Part shown: positions 17,965-26,809 of the stretch, one piece after another | Numbering within the stretch: the first letter of the stretch is position 1 | Layout: the number at the start of each line of letters is the position of its first letter | DNA from: Candidatus Centipeda massiliensis | GTDB lineage: Bacteria > Bacillota > Negativicutes > Selenomonadales > Selenomonadaceae | DNA: 64,000 nucleotides | Reading direction: 5' to 3' | Assembly (NCBI RefSeq): GCF_900290285.1 | Contig: NZ_LT985755.1 | Location: 72,856-136,855 of the forward strand | Notes under the pieces: model-generated | The model's input: only the letters and a program-made list of their open reading frames with translations | Database searches by the model: none | What the model was told of the DNA's origin: nothing | Made by a program: the position numbers and the translations under genes

Positions 17965-19416
17965 TCAAAGCCCCCTTTCACGCTGCGCAATCCGCCGTCG
18001 TTCGAGAATGATCTTGTCATCCTCATCCAGTGTGGCATCCTCCTCCGGGACAGGATAGTTATTGTTAAAGCAGGCATAGCACATGTGATTTGGATTGAGC
18101 ATCGGTACACAGTGCCGCAGTCCCTCAATCGAGATAAAGTGCAGCGAATCCGCTCCGATAAAGTCACGAATCTCCTCGACGCTCTTCGTCGCCGAGATCA
18201 GTTCCTTGCGGATGGATGTATCAATGCCATAGTAGCAGGGATCGGTGATCGGCGGGCTGCTGATGCAGACGTGAATCTCCCGCGCTCCCGCATTTCGAAG
18301 GAGACGTACGATCTTGCCGCTCGTCGTTCCGCGCACAATCGAGTCATCCACCATGATGACAGACTTGCCTGCAACAACGGAGCGCACGGGACTCAGCTTG
18401 AGTTTTACCGCTGCATCGCGCTGCTTCTGCGTTGGCTGAATGAACGTTCGCCCGATGTAGCGGTTCTTGATGAGCCCCTCTGCAAACGGAATCCCAGCCT
18501 CGTATGCAAAGCCCGTCGCCGCCGTGGTGCCGGAGTCCGGCACGGAGATGACAACATCGCCGCGAAAGCCCGACTCGCGTGCCAGCACCCGTCCCATCTC
18601 AAAGCGCGCCGCATGGACACTCTGCCCGTCAATGATGGAGTCCGGGCGCGCAAAATAGATGTATTCAAAGATACAGGAAGCAATGTCCTTCCCATTGGAA
18701 AAACGATAGGATTTGAGTCCATTGCTGTCAATCACGACCATCTCACCCGGCAGGACATCGCGCACAAATTCAGCACCATTGACATCAAGGGCGCAGGTCT
18801 CCGAAGACAGTACCCAGCCGCCGTCCATCGTGCGTCCGATACACAGGGGGCGGAACCCCTGCGGGTCGCGTACGCCGATGAGCTTGTCCTCCGTCATAAT
18901 CGAAAGACAGAATGCACCGCGCACGACACTGACCGCCTCAAGGATGCGCTCCTCAACGGAGGTCTTCTGCGAGCGTGCAATGAGATGAACGAACACCTCC
19001 GAGTCAATCGTCGTCTGAAAGACCGTCCCCTTGCTCTCAAGGTCACGGCGAATGAGCGCCGCATTCGTGAGGTCGCCATTGTGCGCAAGCGCAAGAGCCC
19101 CGCCCGCATAGTTGACGCGGAGGGGCTGGGCGTTCGCCGCGAGACTGAAGCCTGTTGTCGCATAACGGACATGACCAATGGCAATCTTTGCATTGTCGAG
19201 ATGAGGGAGCTGCTCGCGAAACACTTCGCTGACCAGCCCCATCCCCTTTTTCACATCGATCCAATAGCCATCCGTGAGTGCAATACCAGCGCTCTCCTGT
19301 CCGCGGTGCTGGAGCGCAAAGAGACCAAGATACGTCATCTCGGAAACGTCCTCCGCATGGGAGTATACACCGTAGATGCCGCATTCTTCCTTCCACTTGG
19401 GCACTTTCTCGTACAT
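17965..19416 (-). CDS. purF: Amidophosphoribosyltransferase
   Basis: The committed step of purine synthesis, making phosphoribosylamine from PRPP and glutamine. An 11-residue leader (MYEKVPKWKEE) precedes the nucleophile Cys in CGIYGVYS, as in the Bacillus-type enzyme whose propeptide is cleaved. The PRPP loop is VIMVDDSIVRGTTSGKI. Cysteines in CIFEYIYFARPDS, DPCYYGIDT and MCYACF match the positions of the [4Fe-4S] ligands of that class. At 483 aa the length is normal. The gene starts 5 bases after purC. Confidence 0.97.
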   Translation of the reverse strand: MYEKVPKWKEECGIYGVYSHAEDVSEMTYLGLFALQHRGQESAGIALTDGYWIDVKKGMGLVSEVFREQLPHLDNAKIAIGHVRYATTGFSLAANAQPLRVNYAGGALALAHNGDLTNAALIRRDLESKGTVFQTTIDSEVFVHLIARSQKTSVEERILEAVSVVRGAFCLSIMTEDKLIGVRDPQGFRPLCIGRTMDGGWVLSSETCALDVNGAEFVRDVLPGEMVVIDSNGLKSYRFSNGKDIASCIFEYIYFARPDSIIDGQSVHAARFEMGRVLARESGFRGDVVISVPDSGTTAATGFAYEAGIPFAEGLIKNRYIGRTFIQPTQKQRDAAVKLKLSPVRSVVAGKSVIMVDDSIVRGTTSGKIVRLLRNAGAREIHVCISSPPITDPCYYGIDTSIRKELISATKSVEEIRDFIGADSLHFISIEGLRHCVPMLNPNHMCYACFNNNYPVPEEDATLDEDDKIILERRRIAQRERGL

Positions 19417-19421
19417 TGTAC

Positions 19422-20135
19422 TTATGCTTCTCCCGTCAGCCTGTGGAGCATTTCCTTATAGGCATCCTCTACATTGCCAAGATCACGGCGGAAACGATCC
19501 TTATCCAGTTTTTCCTTCGTATCGCTGTCCCAGAAACGGCAGTTATCCGGCGAGATCTCATCTGCAAGAATGATCTTGCCGGAAGCGTCTTTGCCGAACT
19601 CCAGCTTGAAGTCAATGAGATCGACACGCTTCGTCTTGAGGAACTTCGTCAGCACATCGTTGATCTTGAGCGACATCCGTTCGATCTCATCCAGCTCGGC
19701 ATCGGTCGCGATCTTCATCGCTCTGATATGATAGCGGTTGAGCATGGGGTCACCAAGGTCATCATTCTTGTAACAGTACTCAATGACCGGGAACGGCATG
19801 GGAACACCTTCCTCAAGTCCGAGACGCTGCGCCAAGGAGCCGGCGGCAACATTGCGGATGATGACCTCGAGCGGAATGATCGTGAGTTTTTTGACGACCA
19901 TCTCACGCTCACTCGGCATGGAGATATAGTGATGCGCGATCCCCTCCTTTGCCAAAAGGTCGAAAAAGAACGCCGTCATCTTATTGTTCATGATGCCCTT
20001 GTCCGCAATCGTTCCTTTCTTTGCACCATTTCCCGCTGTCGCATCGTCCTTATAGTACACGAGATACTCATCCGGATGATCCGTTGCATAGATAATTTTT
20101 GCCTTACCTTCGTAAAGAGCTTCTTTCCGCTCCAT
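19422..20135 (-). CDS. purC: SAICAR synthetase
   Basis: Joins CAIR and aspartate using ATP. The 237-aa protein shows the short bacterial form: EALYEGKAKIIYAT at the start, the signature VDFKLEFGKD-like LIDFKLEFGKDASGKI, and EISPDNCRFWD. It lies 57 bases after purE with AAAGGCAGG before the ATG. Confidence 0.97.
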   Translation of the reverse strand: MERKEALYEGKAKIIYATDHPDEYLVYYKDDATAGNGAKKGTIADKGIMNNKMTAFFFDLLAKEGIAHHYISMPSEREMVVKKLTIIPLEVIIRNVAAGSLAQRLGLEEGVPMPFPVIEYCYKNDDLGDPMLNRYHIRAMKIATDAELDEIERMSLKINDVLTKFLKTKRVDLIDFKLEFGKDASGKIILADEISPDNCRFWDSDTKEKLDKDRFRRDLGNVEDAYKEMLHRLTGEA

Positions 20136-20192
20136 AACAGGCCTGCCTTTCCATTGTTCCTCAATACACAGGATATCTACCCAATATCGCTC

Positions 20193-20681
20193 TTACAGCT
20201 GTGCGGCAACGCGATCAGCTTTCGCCTCGACCTCAAGCACCATCTTTTCCCGATAGTCCATCAAGGCCTCCGCAATCGAAGAGTCATAGACCGCGAGGAT
20301 CTCTGCCGCAAAGATCGCGGCGTTCTTTGCCCCGTTGATCGCCATGGAGGCAACGGGGACACCGGACGGCATCTGCACGGTACTGAGCAGAGCATCCATG
20401 CCGTTGAGCGGCGTGGCATTGACCGGAATGCCAATGACGGGCTTGATCGTATAGCTTGCTACAACGCCCGCAAGGTGCGCCGCGGCACCCGCTGCAACGA
20501 TGAATGCGGCAAACTCTTTGTTGTGATCGGCTTCCATGACAAAGTCACGTACGTTTGACGGCGTGCGATGTGCCGATGCGACGTTGACGACCGGCTCAAT
20601 GCCAAATTGTTTTAGAAGCTCCACCGCCGGCTTTAAAATCGGCCAGTCGGAGTCACTTCCCATGAGGACTGCTACCTTCAT
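20193..20681 (-). CDS. purE: N5-carboxyaminoimidazole ribonucleotide mutase
   Basis: Class I PurE converts N5-CAIR to CAIR. The 162-aa protein has [44 protein letters not shown] and [21 protein letters not shown] use the ATG at 20681 with AAGGAG 8 bases ahead. A longer start would lie upstream of the predicted transcript start. It is the first gene of the operon; purK is not next to it. Confidence 0.97.
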   Translation of the reverse strand: MKVAVLMGSDSDWPILKPAVELLKQFGIEPVVNVASAHRTPSNVRDFVMEADHNKEFAAFIVAAGAAAHLAGVVASYTIKPVIGIPVNATPLNGMDALLSTVQMPSGVPVASMAINGAKNAAIFAAEILAVYDSSIAEALMDYREKMVLEVEAKADRVAAQL

Positions 20682-20702
20682 TTTACCATCTCCTTGACCT
20701 CT

Positions 20703-20731
20703 ATGATAACGAGATTTTAGGGTCATGTCAA
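20703..20731 (-). promoter_or_regulatory. Promoter of the pur operon
   Basis: TTGACA (20726-20731), a 17-base spacer and TATCAT (20703-20708) on the minus strand. Transcription should start near 20696, only about 15 bases before the purE ATG, so there is no room for a purine riboswitch. A CGAACAAA-like motif just upstream (around 20737-20744) weakly resembles a half PurBox. Confidence 0.8.
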
Positions 20732-20744
20732 TAGAACGAACAAA

Positions 20745-20771
20745 GGACCGCTATACTTCGTATAGCGATCC
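20745..20771 (-). terminator. Terminator after cheV
   Basis: A 12-bp stem GGACCGCTATAC (20745-20756) with GTATAGCGATCC (20760-20771), one wobble pair and a 3-base loop. The T tract on the minus strand is weak (TTTGTTCG). It separates cheV from the pur promoter. Confidence 0.65.
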
Positions 20772-20785
20772 TTAGCATACCTGTC

Positions 20786-21736
20786 TCAGTTTTCCTCGGC
20801 AATGTCGTGAAGCGGCTCACCAAATATAAGCGTATCCAACAGATCGATAAGCTGGTTGATCTCCGGCTTCGACACCTGTCCGGATGCGCCGAGGCTTTCG
20901 CCCTTGCGCTTCATTTCCTCACTGATGAGGGAGGAGAAGAGAACGAGCGGAACCTCGCCCAGACGGTCATCCTCGCGTACGAGCTTGAGCAGACGATGTC
21001 CATCCATTTTTGGCATCTCGACATCGGAGATAATGATGCGCACATGGTTTTCGATCGGACCATTCTTGCGTGCAAGATCCTGCAAGTAATCCCATGCATC
21101 CTGCCCATTGCCGAAGTCGCGGATGAACTTGTATCCCGACTCGTGTAATGTGTTCACAAGGAGGTCACGCAGCATCTTGGAGTCCTCTGCGACCACGATA
21201 TGCGCTGTTCCGCGGCGAGTCTTGGCATCCTGTGTTGCCTCCGTGACCGTTGTGAGTTTCTGGTTGATCTCCGGGTTGATCTCAGCAATGATGGTTTCAA
21301 AGTCAAGCAGGAGAACAATGCGATCCTCCATCTTGATGATACCGACGACACGCGACCCCTCACCGACATTCGGTGCCGGCTCCATGTTTTTCCACGAGAT
21401 GCGGTGAATGCGGTAGACGCTGCCAACGAGGAAGCCGATGTCGTAGTTGTTGATCTCGGTGACAATGATGTTCTGAAGCTCGTCTGTGGTTTGGAGGTTG
21501 AGACAGCGCGCCATATTGACGAGCGGGATCGCCTTTCCGCGCAGCGTAAAGAGCCCATCGACGTATGGATGTGCCTCGGGCATTGCCGTCACTGGTGTAC
21601 GCGTAATGACCTCACGGACCTTTGCGACGTTGATGCCGTAGTTCACCTTCCCAATGCTGAACTCAACAATCTCAAATTCGTTCGTTCCTGTCTCAAGCAG
21701 GATGCCTTTTCTCTCTTCTGCAACCGTATCTGCCAT
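20786..21736 (-). CDS. cheV: Chemotaxis coupling protein CheV (CheW domain plus receiver)
   Basis: A 316-aa fusion of an N-terminal CheW-like coupling domain (about 20-165; FSIGKVNYGINVAKVREVI, GLFTLRGKAIPLVNMARCL) and a C-terminal response-regulator receiver (about 185-305; HIVVAEDSKMLRDLL, phospho-acceptor Asp in IIISDVEMPKMDGH, then LFSSLI and KPEI). CheV links chemoreceptors to CheA and is tuned by phosphorylation. This implies a motile organism. No other che gene lies nearby. Confidence 0.95.
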   Translation of the reverse strand: MADTVAEERKGILLETGTNEFEIVEFSIGKVNYGINVAKVREVITRTPVTAMPEAHPYVDGLFTLRGKAIPLVNMARCLNLQTTDELQNIIVTEINNYDIGFLVGSVYRIHRISWKNMEPAPNVGEGSRVVGIIKMEDRIVLLLDFETIIAEINPEINQKLTTVTEATQDAKTRRGTAHIVVAEDSKMLRDLLVNTLHESGYKFIRDFGNGQDAWDYLQDLARKNGPIENHVRIIISDVEMPKMDGHRLLKLVREDDRLGEVPLVLFSSLISEEMKRKGESLGASGQVSKPEINQLIDLLDTLIFGEPLHDIAEEN

Positions 21737-21825
21737 TTATCTCTCTCCCCCATGCTCGTAAACATTGTTTGCTATGCACTGTATTCGCCCTTCGGAGAAA
21801 AAATCCTGCCTCTCCTGATAAAAAA

Positions 21826-22737
21826 CTAGTCCTTTTTGTTTTCGTCTGATAAATACGTCCACCCATCACGCTGCTCGACAAGCCCCTCCTTCATCAATCG
21901 TCCGAGCGCGCGTTTGAACGCAGCCTTGCTGATGTGGAAGCGATCCTGAATGACCGCAGGGGAGGTGGCATCGGTATAGGGCATCTTGCCGTCGTGTTCC
22001 TCTAGAAGTGCAAGGAGCCGATCCGCATCCTCTAACCGAGCCTCCTCCTTCGGAGGGCGCAGTGAGCCATTCAGCCGCCCATCCTCGCGCAAATACGTCA
22101 CACGCATTTCAACCGTTTCCCCGACGCGCGGCCGCTTGGGGATCTCCTGATGATCGATGAAGGCGATGTAGCGCTCCTCCGTAAAGAGAAAGGCGCCGCG
22201 CTCGGTGATATTGTAGACGGAGCCTTTGAGGCGATCCCCCACGTGTACGCCTTCCGCAGGACGCGAGGCGCGGCGCAGCTCATCCTCAACCTCCATTGTC
22301 ACAGCAAGACGCCCGGACTTATCCGTGTAGAGTTTTGCCCAGACGGTCTCACCGACCTGCGGGCGCCCGCGCATTCCTGCGTATGGAAGAAAGATGCCGC
22401 GCTCTGCGCCGACATCAAGGAATGCGCCTTCCTTCGTGACATTGATGACACGCAGACGGGCAACCTGCCCCTCCTTCATGCGCGGTGTACGCATGCTGGC
22501 GGTGAGGCGGCGTTTCGGGTCGAGATAGAGAAAGACACGGACACGATCCCCGACCTTGACGGGCGCCGTCTGTTGAACCGTGTGCAGCAATATATCATCG
22601 CTCGTGTTGCCGGTCTCCGCGTCCAGGAACACCCCCAGTTCACTCTCGCGTACGGCAGTGAGTTCGGCAACCTGACTTGGCCCGTACTTGCGCGTACGCG
22701 CCTCTTTGCGCTCCAGCTTTCGCACTCGTTCCTGCAT
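21826..22737 (-). CDS. cvfB: S1-domain RNA-binding protein, CvfB family
   Basis: A 303-aa protein with the CvfB layout of three S1-like OB folds and a C-terminal winged helix. Visible S1 strands include VGDRVRVFLYLDPKRRLTAS, LRVINVTKEGAFLDVGAERG and GSVYNITERGAFLFTEE. The winged helix follows (SPAVIQDRFHISKAAFKRAL). The family was described as a virulence or gene-expression modulator in cocci, and its role here is unknown. The ATG at 22737 begins 5 bases after the rsfS stop. Confidence 0.85.
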   Translation of the reverse strand: MQERVRKLERKEARTRKYGPSQVAELTAVRESELGVFLDAETGNTSDDILLHTVQQTAPVKVGDRVRVFLYLDPKRRLTASMRTPRMKEGQVARLRVINVTKEGAFLDVGAERGIFLPYAGMRGRPQVGETVWAKLYTDKSGRLAVTMEVEDELRRASRPAEGVHVGDRLKGSVYNITERGAFLFTEERYIAFIDHQEIPKRPRVGETVEMRVTYLREDGRLNGSLRPPKEEARLEDADRLLALLEEHDGKMPYTDATSPAVIQDRFHISKAAFKRALGRLMKEGLVEQRDGWTYLSDENKKD

Positions 22738-22742
22738 GAATC

Positions 22743-23087
22743 CTATTCCTCGTACGGGGTCAGCTTTGCATCGCCCCACAGGCGTTCCAAGGCGTAGTAT
22801 TCGCGTGCCTCCTGCTGGAAGATATGCGCGACGGTATCGCCGTAGTCAAGCAGGATCCACTCCCCCTCACGGTATCCCTCCTTGTGGAGAAACGAAATAC
22901 CCGCTTCTTCCATCTTTTCCTCGATGTTGTCTGCAATCGCACGTACCTGCGTCGCGGTATTTGCCGAACAAATCACGAAGTAATCGTTTGTCGACATCAG
23001 ACCGATCATATCCATCTGCACAATATCGCGTGCCTTTTTCTCATCTGCTGCCGCACAAATCACACGGCACTTTTCCTGCTCTGTCAA
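22743..23087 (-). CDS. rsfS: Ribosomal silencing factor RsfS
   Basis: A 114-aa Iojap/RsfS domain protein that binds L14 and prevents subunit joining when nutrients are low. Landmarks are MIGLMSTNDYFVICSANTATQ, HKEGYREGEWILLDYGDTVAHIF and FYALERLWGDA-like YYALERLWGDAKL. A TTG start at 23087 follows AGGAGGAACGAGC. The order nadD-yqeK-LCP-rsfS is common in Firmicutes. Confidence 0.95.
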   Translation of the reverse strand: MTEQEKCRVICAAADEKKARDIVQMDMIGLMSTNDYFVICSANTATQVRAIADNIEEKMEEAGISFLHKEGYREGEWILLDYGDTVAHIFQQEAREYYALERLWGDAKLTPYEE

Positions 23088-23098
23088 GCTCGTTCCTC

Positions 23099-24151
23099 CT
23101 ATTGCTCTGCACCCGCCTCCTCCGGCGGGAAAAGTTCGTGAATAATTTCATCCGTTGCCGCACGATCCATGATCCATACGGTGTCATCGCCGCGTGCAAA
23201 ATCACCGGGCAGCATAATCGTTCGCGGGGGTTCCACATTCAGTTTCCGAATGACATTGCCGATGTGGACGGAGTCAAACAGTTCCGCACTCGTTGTGACA
23301 TCCTGTTTGAGAATATCCGCAATCGCTGGAATCTTTGGCAGGGTATCGACGCGCAGCAGCTTGGCATAGAACGCCTTGACAAATTTTTGTTGGCGCTGCG
23401 TACGCCCAAGATCGCCGAGATCGTCGCTTCGATAGCGCAGATAGTGCTCTGCCCCCACGCCGTCCAGATGGCGATACCCTTGCCGTATATGAATGGAAAG
23501 CCCCGCTTCAGGATCGTCATAATCCATGTTCTGCTCAACATAGAGATCAATACCACCGACGGCATCTACCAGCCGCCCAAAGGTCACAAGATCAAAGATG
23601 ACATATTGATGAATAGAGATATCAAACATCTGATTGATTGTCCGCACCATCAGAGGAGCTCCGCCAACGGCATAGACGTGAGTAAGCCTGGTCTCGCCTT
23701 TGTCCTGTGCCATTGTCACCCATGTATCACGCGGAATGTTGAGGATACGCACCTTACCGGTCGCATTCTCCATACTGATCAGCAGAATGGCATCAGCGCG
23801 TTTCTCCTCGGCATTGTCCGTATTGGCGGAGTCATCCAGCCCGAGCACGAGGACATTCGTGTAGCCGTCAAAGCGAACATCAACTTCGCCGCGATTCTCC
23901 TCCTGCCGAATCAGATACGCCTCATACATATCACGCACATCGCGGTATGCCTGCAGCCCCCACCCGACGATATAGTACCCCGCAACACTGATTGCCGCAA
24001 GGAGAAAAAATGTACAGATCAGACGAAAGATCCCGCGCAGAAAGGCAATGCGGCGCTTGCGTCTGCGCTCACTGCGGCGCTTCTGTATGTTTTCACGCGA
24101 GTTTTCGCTTTGCAGCTGCGCCACAAGTTCATCGGCATCGTATTCCGACAT
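23099..24151 (-). CDS. LytR-CpsA-Psr family protein (short form)
   Basis: A 350-aa LCP phosphotransferase. An Arg/Lys-rich cytoplasmic tail precedes one transmembrane segment (about 38-60), and an external LCP domain follows with LVLGLDDS, RADAILLISMEN, NIPRDTWVTM and the basic motif LRYRSDDLGDLGRTQRQQ. It should attach polymers to the wall or envelope from undecaprenyl carriers. The position between yqeK and rsfS is conserved in many Firmicutes. GGGGGGAGCG precedes the ATG. Confidence 0.93.
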   Translation of the reverse strand: MSEYDADELVAQLQSENSRENIQKRRSERRRKRRIAFLRGIFRLICTFFLLAAISVAGYYIVGWGLQAYRDVRDMYEAYLIRQEENRGEVDVRFDGYTNVLVLGLDDSANTDNAEEKRADAILLISMENATGKVRILNIPRDTWVTMAQDKGETRLTHVYAVGGAPLMVRTINQMFDISIHQYVIFDLVTFGRLVDAVGGIDLYVEQNMDYDDPEAGLSIHIRQGYRHLDGVGAEHYLRYRSDDLGDLGRTQRQQKFVKAFYAKLLRVDTLPKIPAIADILKQDVTTSAELFDSVHIGNVIRKLNVEPPRTIMLPGDFARGDDTVWIMDRAATDEIIHELFPPEEAGAEQ

Positions 24152-24182
24152 CGCTCCCCCCTCTCCTCTTGATCAAACAGTT

Positions 24183-24758
24183 TCAGCGGCGTTCCAAAAG
24201 AATTTCATTGCGTGCCGTGATGGTATCAGGATGAATGAGTCCGCCCTTCTGGGCAACAAAGAGAATGGACTCCGTCAGTCCGACCAGAACCATCTCATCC
24301 AATGATGCCGTACGTGCGAGTTCACGCAGATGCTCGACCTCGGGATAGGCGCGCGACGGCTCGATCATATCTGCGTAATAGATGATCTTGTCGAGTGCGG
24401 TCATATTGGCACCGCCGACGGTATGGCGCCAAATCGCCTGTGCAATCACGGCATCGTTTACGCCGTAGACCTCATAGATCAGATATGCCCCGATGTATGC
24501 GTGGAGCAAAAGAGGCATGGCAGACTCAATTTTCCCGATGGGAATTCCACGGCGGCGTGCCTCCAATGGCAGATCAGACGTTTCGTATACACGTCCGCAG
24601 TCATGCAGAAGCCCCGCAATGCGTGCACGTTCCTCGTTCATTCCAAACCGACGCGCAAGCATCGCAGCCGTATCCGCCACGCCGAGGGAGTGACGATAGC
24701 GGCTTGGGGTGAGCTGCTGCTCCAGAATGGCGCGCATCTCCTCATAGCTCTTTGTCAT
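24183..24758 (-). CDS. yqeK: HD-domain hydrolase YqeK (symmetrical Ap4A hydrolase)
   Basis: A 191-aa HD-domain phosphohydrolase with the metal motif LLHDCGR and upstream His in RYRHSLGVADTAAMLA, then AIWRHTVGGANMTALDKIIYYADMIEP. Family members split diadenosine tetraphosphate into two ADP. The start is the ATG at 24758 or a GTG at 24764, and GGGGG lies ahead of both. It overlaps the end of nadD by 17 bases, the usual nadD-yqeK pairing. Confidence 0.92.
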   Translation of the reverse strand: MTKSYEEMRAILEQQLTPSRYRHSLGVADTAAMLARRFGMNEERARIAGLLHDCGRVYETSDLPLEARRRGIPIGKIESAMPLLLHAYIGAYLIYEVYGVNDAVIAQAIWRHTVGGANMTALDKIIYYADMIEPSRAYPEVEHLRELARTASLDEMVLVGLTESILFVAQKGGLIHPDTITARNEILLERR

Positions 24759-25362
24759 GCTCACGATACAACCCCCGTTTCTCAATATACTCCTCTACGG
24801 CACGCGGCACAAGATGCCGCACAGAAAGCCCCGCACGAATCCGTGCGCGGATTACGCTCGATGAGATCTCCAAATGCGGCGTCGGCAGCACCTGTATGTG
24901 ACTCCGTTCCTCCGCCGTGAATTGTTCTGCAAGCAGGAGTTCATCCAGTGGTGCTCCCTGCCGTGTTGCAACGATGAACTTACAGGAGCACAGCAGACGC
25001 TTCGGTTCGTGCCAGCGATAGAGATCGTTCATCGCATCCGCTCCGGTGATAAAGAAAAGCTCCGCATCATCCAAGTGCGCACGTAGCTCCGCAATCGTGT
25101 CCACCGTATAGGAAGGACCCTCTCTTTTAAGCTCCATATCCGATACGGAGAAATATGGATTATCCTGCACGGCGCACTCCGTCATGATGAGACGATCTTC
25201 TGCAGACGCCGCGCGTGCGCCATCCTTGTGCGGCGGCCGCGCAGACGGGATGAATACCACCTCATCCAGCGAAGCAGACGAGCGCACCATCTCCGCTGTA
25301 ATGAGATGGCCTACATGTATGGGGTCAAAAGTACCGCCCATAATTCCGATTCGTCGTCCCAC
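24742..25362 (-). CDS. nadD: Nicotinate-nucleotide adenylyltransferase
   Basis: Makes deamido-NAD from nicotinate mononucleotide and ATP. The 206-aa protein has the nucleotidyltransferase motif GIMGGTFDPIHVGHL, PSARPPHK and the C-terminal SSVIRARIRAG. The start is GTG at 25362, with AGGTGAG inside the end of the small upstream ORF, which suggests translational coupling. Confidence 0.96.
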   Translation of the reverse strand: MGRRIGIMGGTFDPIHVGHLITAEMVRSSASLDEVVFIPSARPPHKDGARAASAEDRLIMTECAVQDNPYFSVSDMELKREGPSYTVDTIAELRAHLDDAELFFITGADAMNDLYRWHEPKRLLCSCKFIVATRQGAPLDELLLAEQFTAEERSHIQVLPTPHLEISSSVIRARIRAGLSVRHLVPRAVEEYIEKRGLYREHDKEL

Positions 25363-25368
25363 GGCGGC

Positions 25369-25518
25369 TCACCTCACGATCCATAGAAGTATCCAGATCA
25401 GCGCGCTCACAAGGAGCATTGTGCCGCCTGCATACAGATAGTCGCGTATATCATGCCGCCCCTTTGGCGTTGCGGCATACTGGCGCAGAGTGCGCAGACA
25501 GCCGATCAGCCTGCACAT
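25369..25518 (-). CDS. Small single-pass membrane protein, unknown function
   Basis: A 49-codon frame fits exactly between proA and nadD. Its ATG begins one base after the proA stop and its TGA lies 6 bases before the nadD GTG. The N-terminal half is basic (RLIGCLRTLRQYAATPKGR), and the C-terminal half is a hydrophobic helix (MLLVSALIWILLWIVR). There is no strong ribosome binding site, so translation would depend on coupling to proA. No family is recognised. Confidence 0.5.
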   Translation of the reverse strand: MCRLIGCLRTLRQYAATPKGRHDIRDYLYAGGTMLLVSALIWILLWIVR

Positions 25519-25519
25519 T

Positions 25520-26797
25520 TTATTTCGTGGCTTTTGCAGGCGCATTTTCCCGTATCTGCCCCTCGCCGTAGACAAGATATTTCGTGCTGGTCAAGGCGTC
25601 AAGCCCCATCGGTCCGCGTACGTGGAGTTTCTGCGTGCTGATGCCAATCTCTGCTCCGAAGCCGAACTCAAAGCCGTCCGTAAAGCGCGTCGAGGCGTTG
25701 ACATAGACCGTCGAGGCATCCACCCTCTGCTGAAAGTCATGCGCCGCCCGAATGTCATTGGTGACAATCGTCTCGGAATGCCCCGTATTGTAGCGATTGA
25801 TATGGGAGATTGCCGCATCCATATCCTGCACGACACGGATCGAAAGGACGAGATCGCCGTACTCCGTCGACCAGTCCTCCTCTGTCGCCGTCCCAATGTC
25901 TGAAAGAATGGCGCACGTCTTGGTGCAGCCGCGCAGCTCCACGCCATCCGCACGGAGAATCTCTGCCATCGGCGGAAGAAAATCCGCCGCAATTTCCTCG
26001 TGGACAAGCAGTGTCTCCACCGCGTTGCAGACAGAGGGGCGGGACACCTTCGCATTTTCCACAATGCGAAGCGCCATTCCCACCTCTGCCGCGCGATCCA
26101 CATAGATATGGCAGACACCTGCCCCCGTCTCGATGACGGGTACACTACTGTTCTCCACAATACGGCGGATCAGTCCGGCACCGCCGCGCGGGATGATGAC
26201 ATCAAGAAGTCCACTGAGATGCGTCATGACATCGACAGCAGCGCGATCCTTCATCGCAAGCAGCTGTATTGCCCCCGTCGGAATCCCGGCACCGTATGCA
26301 GCGCGCGCAAGAACATTGGCAATGGCGCAGTTGGAGCGGAGCGCATCGGAACCGCCGCGCAGGAGGACGGCGTTGCCGGATTTCAGGCAAAGGCCGACGG
26401 CATCTGCCGTCACATTCGGACGCGCCTCATAGATCATCCCGACCACGCCGAGCGGCACGCGCATGCGCCGTATTTCAAGACCGTTCGGCCGACGCACGGA
26501 ATAATCCTCCCTGCCCAGCGGATCGGGCAGAGCAGCGGTCAGGCGCAGCCCCTCCGCCATCGCGGCAATGCGGCTCTCATCGAGGCGCAGACGATCCAGA
26601 TAGGACGCGCGCATGCCTGCCTTCTGTGCTTCCTTTACATCTGCCGCATTTTCACGAAGAATCGTATCCGCGTGCATGGTCAGCGCCTCTGCCATGGCGT
26701 CGAGTGCTGTGTTGCGCACATTCGTCTGAAGTGCGGCGAGCGTGTAGGAGGCCGCCTTTGCCTCCTCCGCCTGTCTGCGAATCTCCTGCTCCATCAT
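25520..26797 (-). CDS. proA: Glutamate-5-semialdehyde dehydrogenase
   Basis: Reduces glutamyl-5-phosphate with NADPH, the second step of proline synthesis. The 425-aa aldehyde-dehydrogenase fold shows VPLGVVGMIYEARPNVTAD, LKSGNAVLLRGGSDA, the catalytic Cys in SRPSVCNAVETLLVH, and the end region ASTRFTDGFEFGFGAEIGIST. It follows proB by 12 bases with AGGAGG upstream. Two adjacent ATGs are possible. Confidence 0.97.
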   Translation of the reverse strand: MMEQEIRRQAEEAKAASYTLAALQTNVRNTALDAMAEALTMHADTILRENAADVKEAQKAGMRASYLDRLRLDESRIAAMAEGLRLTAALPDPLGREDYSVRRPNGLEIRRMRVPLGVVGMIYEARPNVTADAVGLCLKSGNAVLLRGGSDALRSNCAIANVLARAAYGAGIPTGAIQLLAMKDRAAVDVMTHLSGLLDVIIPRGGAGLIRRIVENSSVPVIETGAGVCHIYVDRAAEVGMALRIVENAKVSRPSVCNAVETLLVHEEIAADFLPPMAEILRADGVELRGCTKTCAILSDIGTATEEDWSTEYGDLVLSIRVVQDMDAAISHINRYNTGHSETIVTNDIRAAHDFQQRVDASTVYVNASTRFTDGFEFGFGAEIGISTQKLHVRGPMGLDALTSTKYLVYGEGQIRENAPAKATK

Positions 26798-26809
26798 CGT
26801 CGCCCCTCC

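Noticed and set aside
20682-20702. A possible purine riboswitch or long leader before purE.
   Set aside because: The predicted transcript start leaves only about 15 bases before the ATG, too short for a riboswitch.
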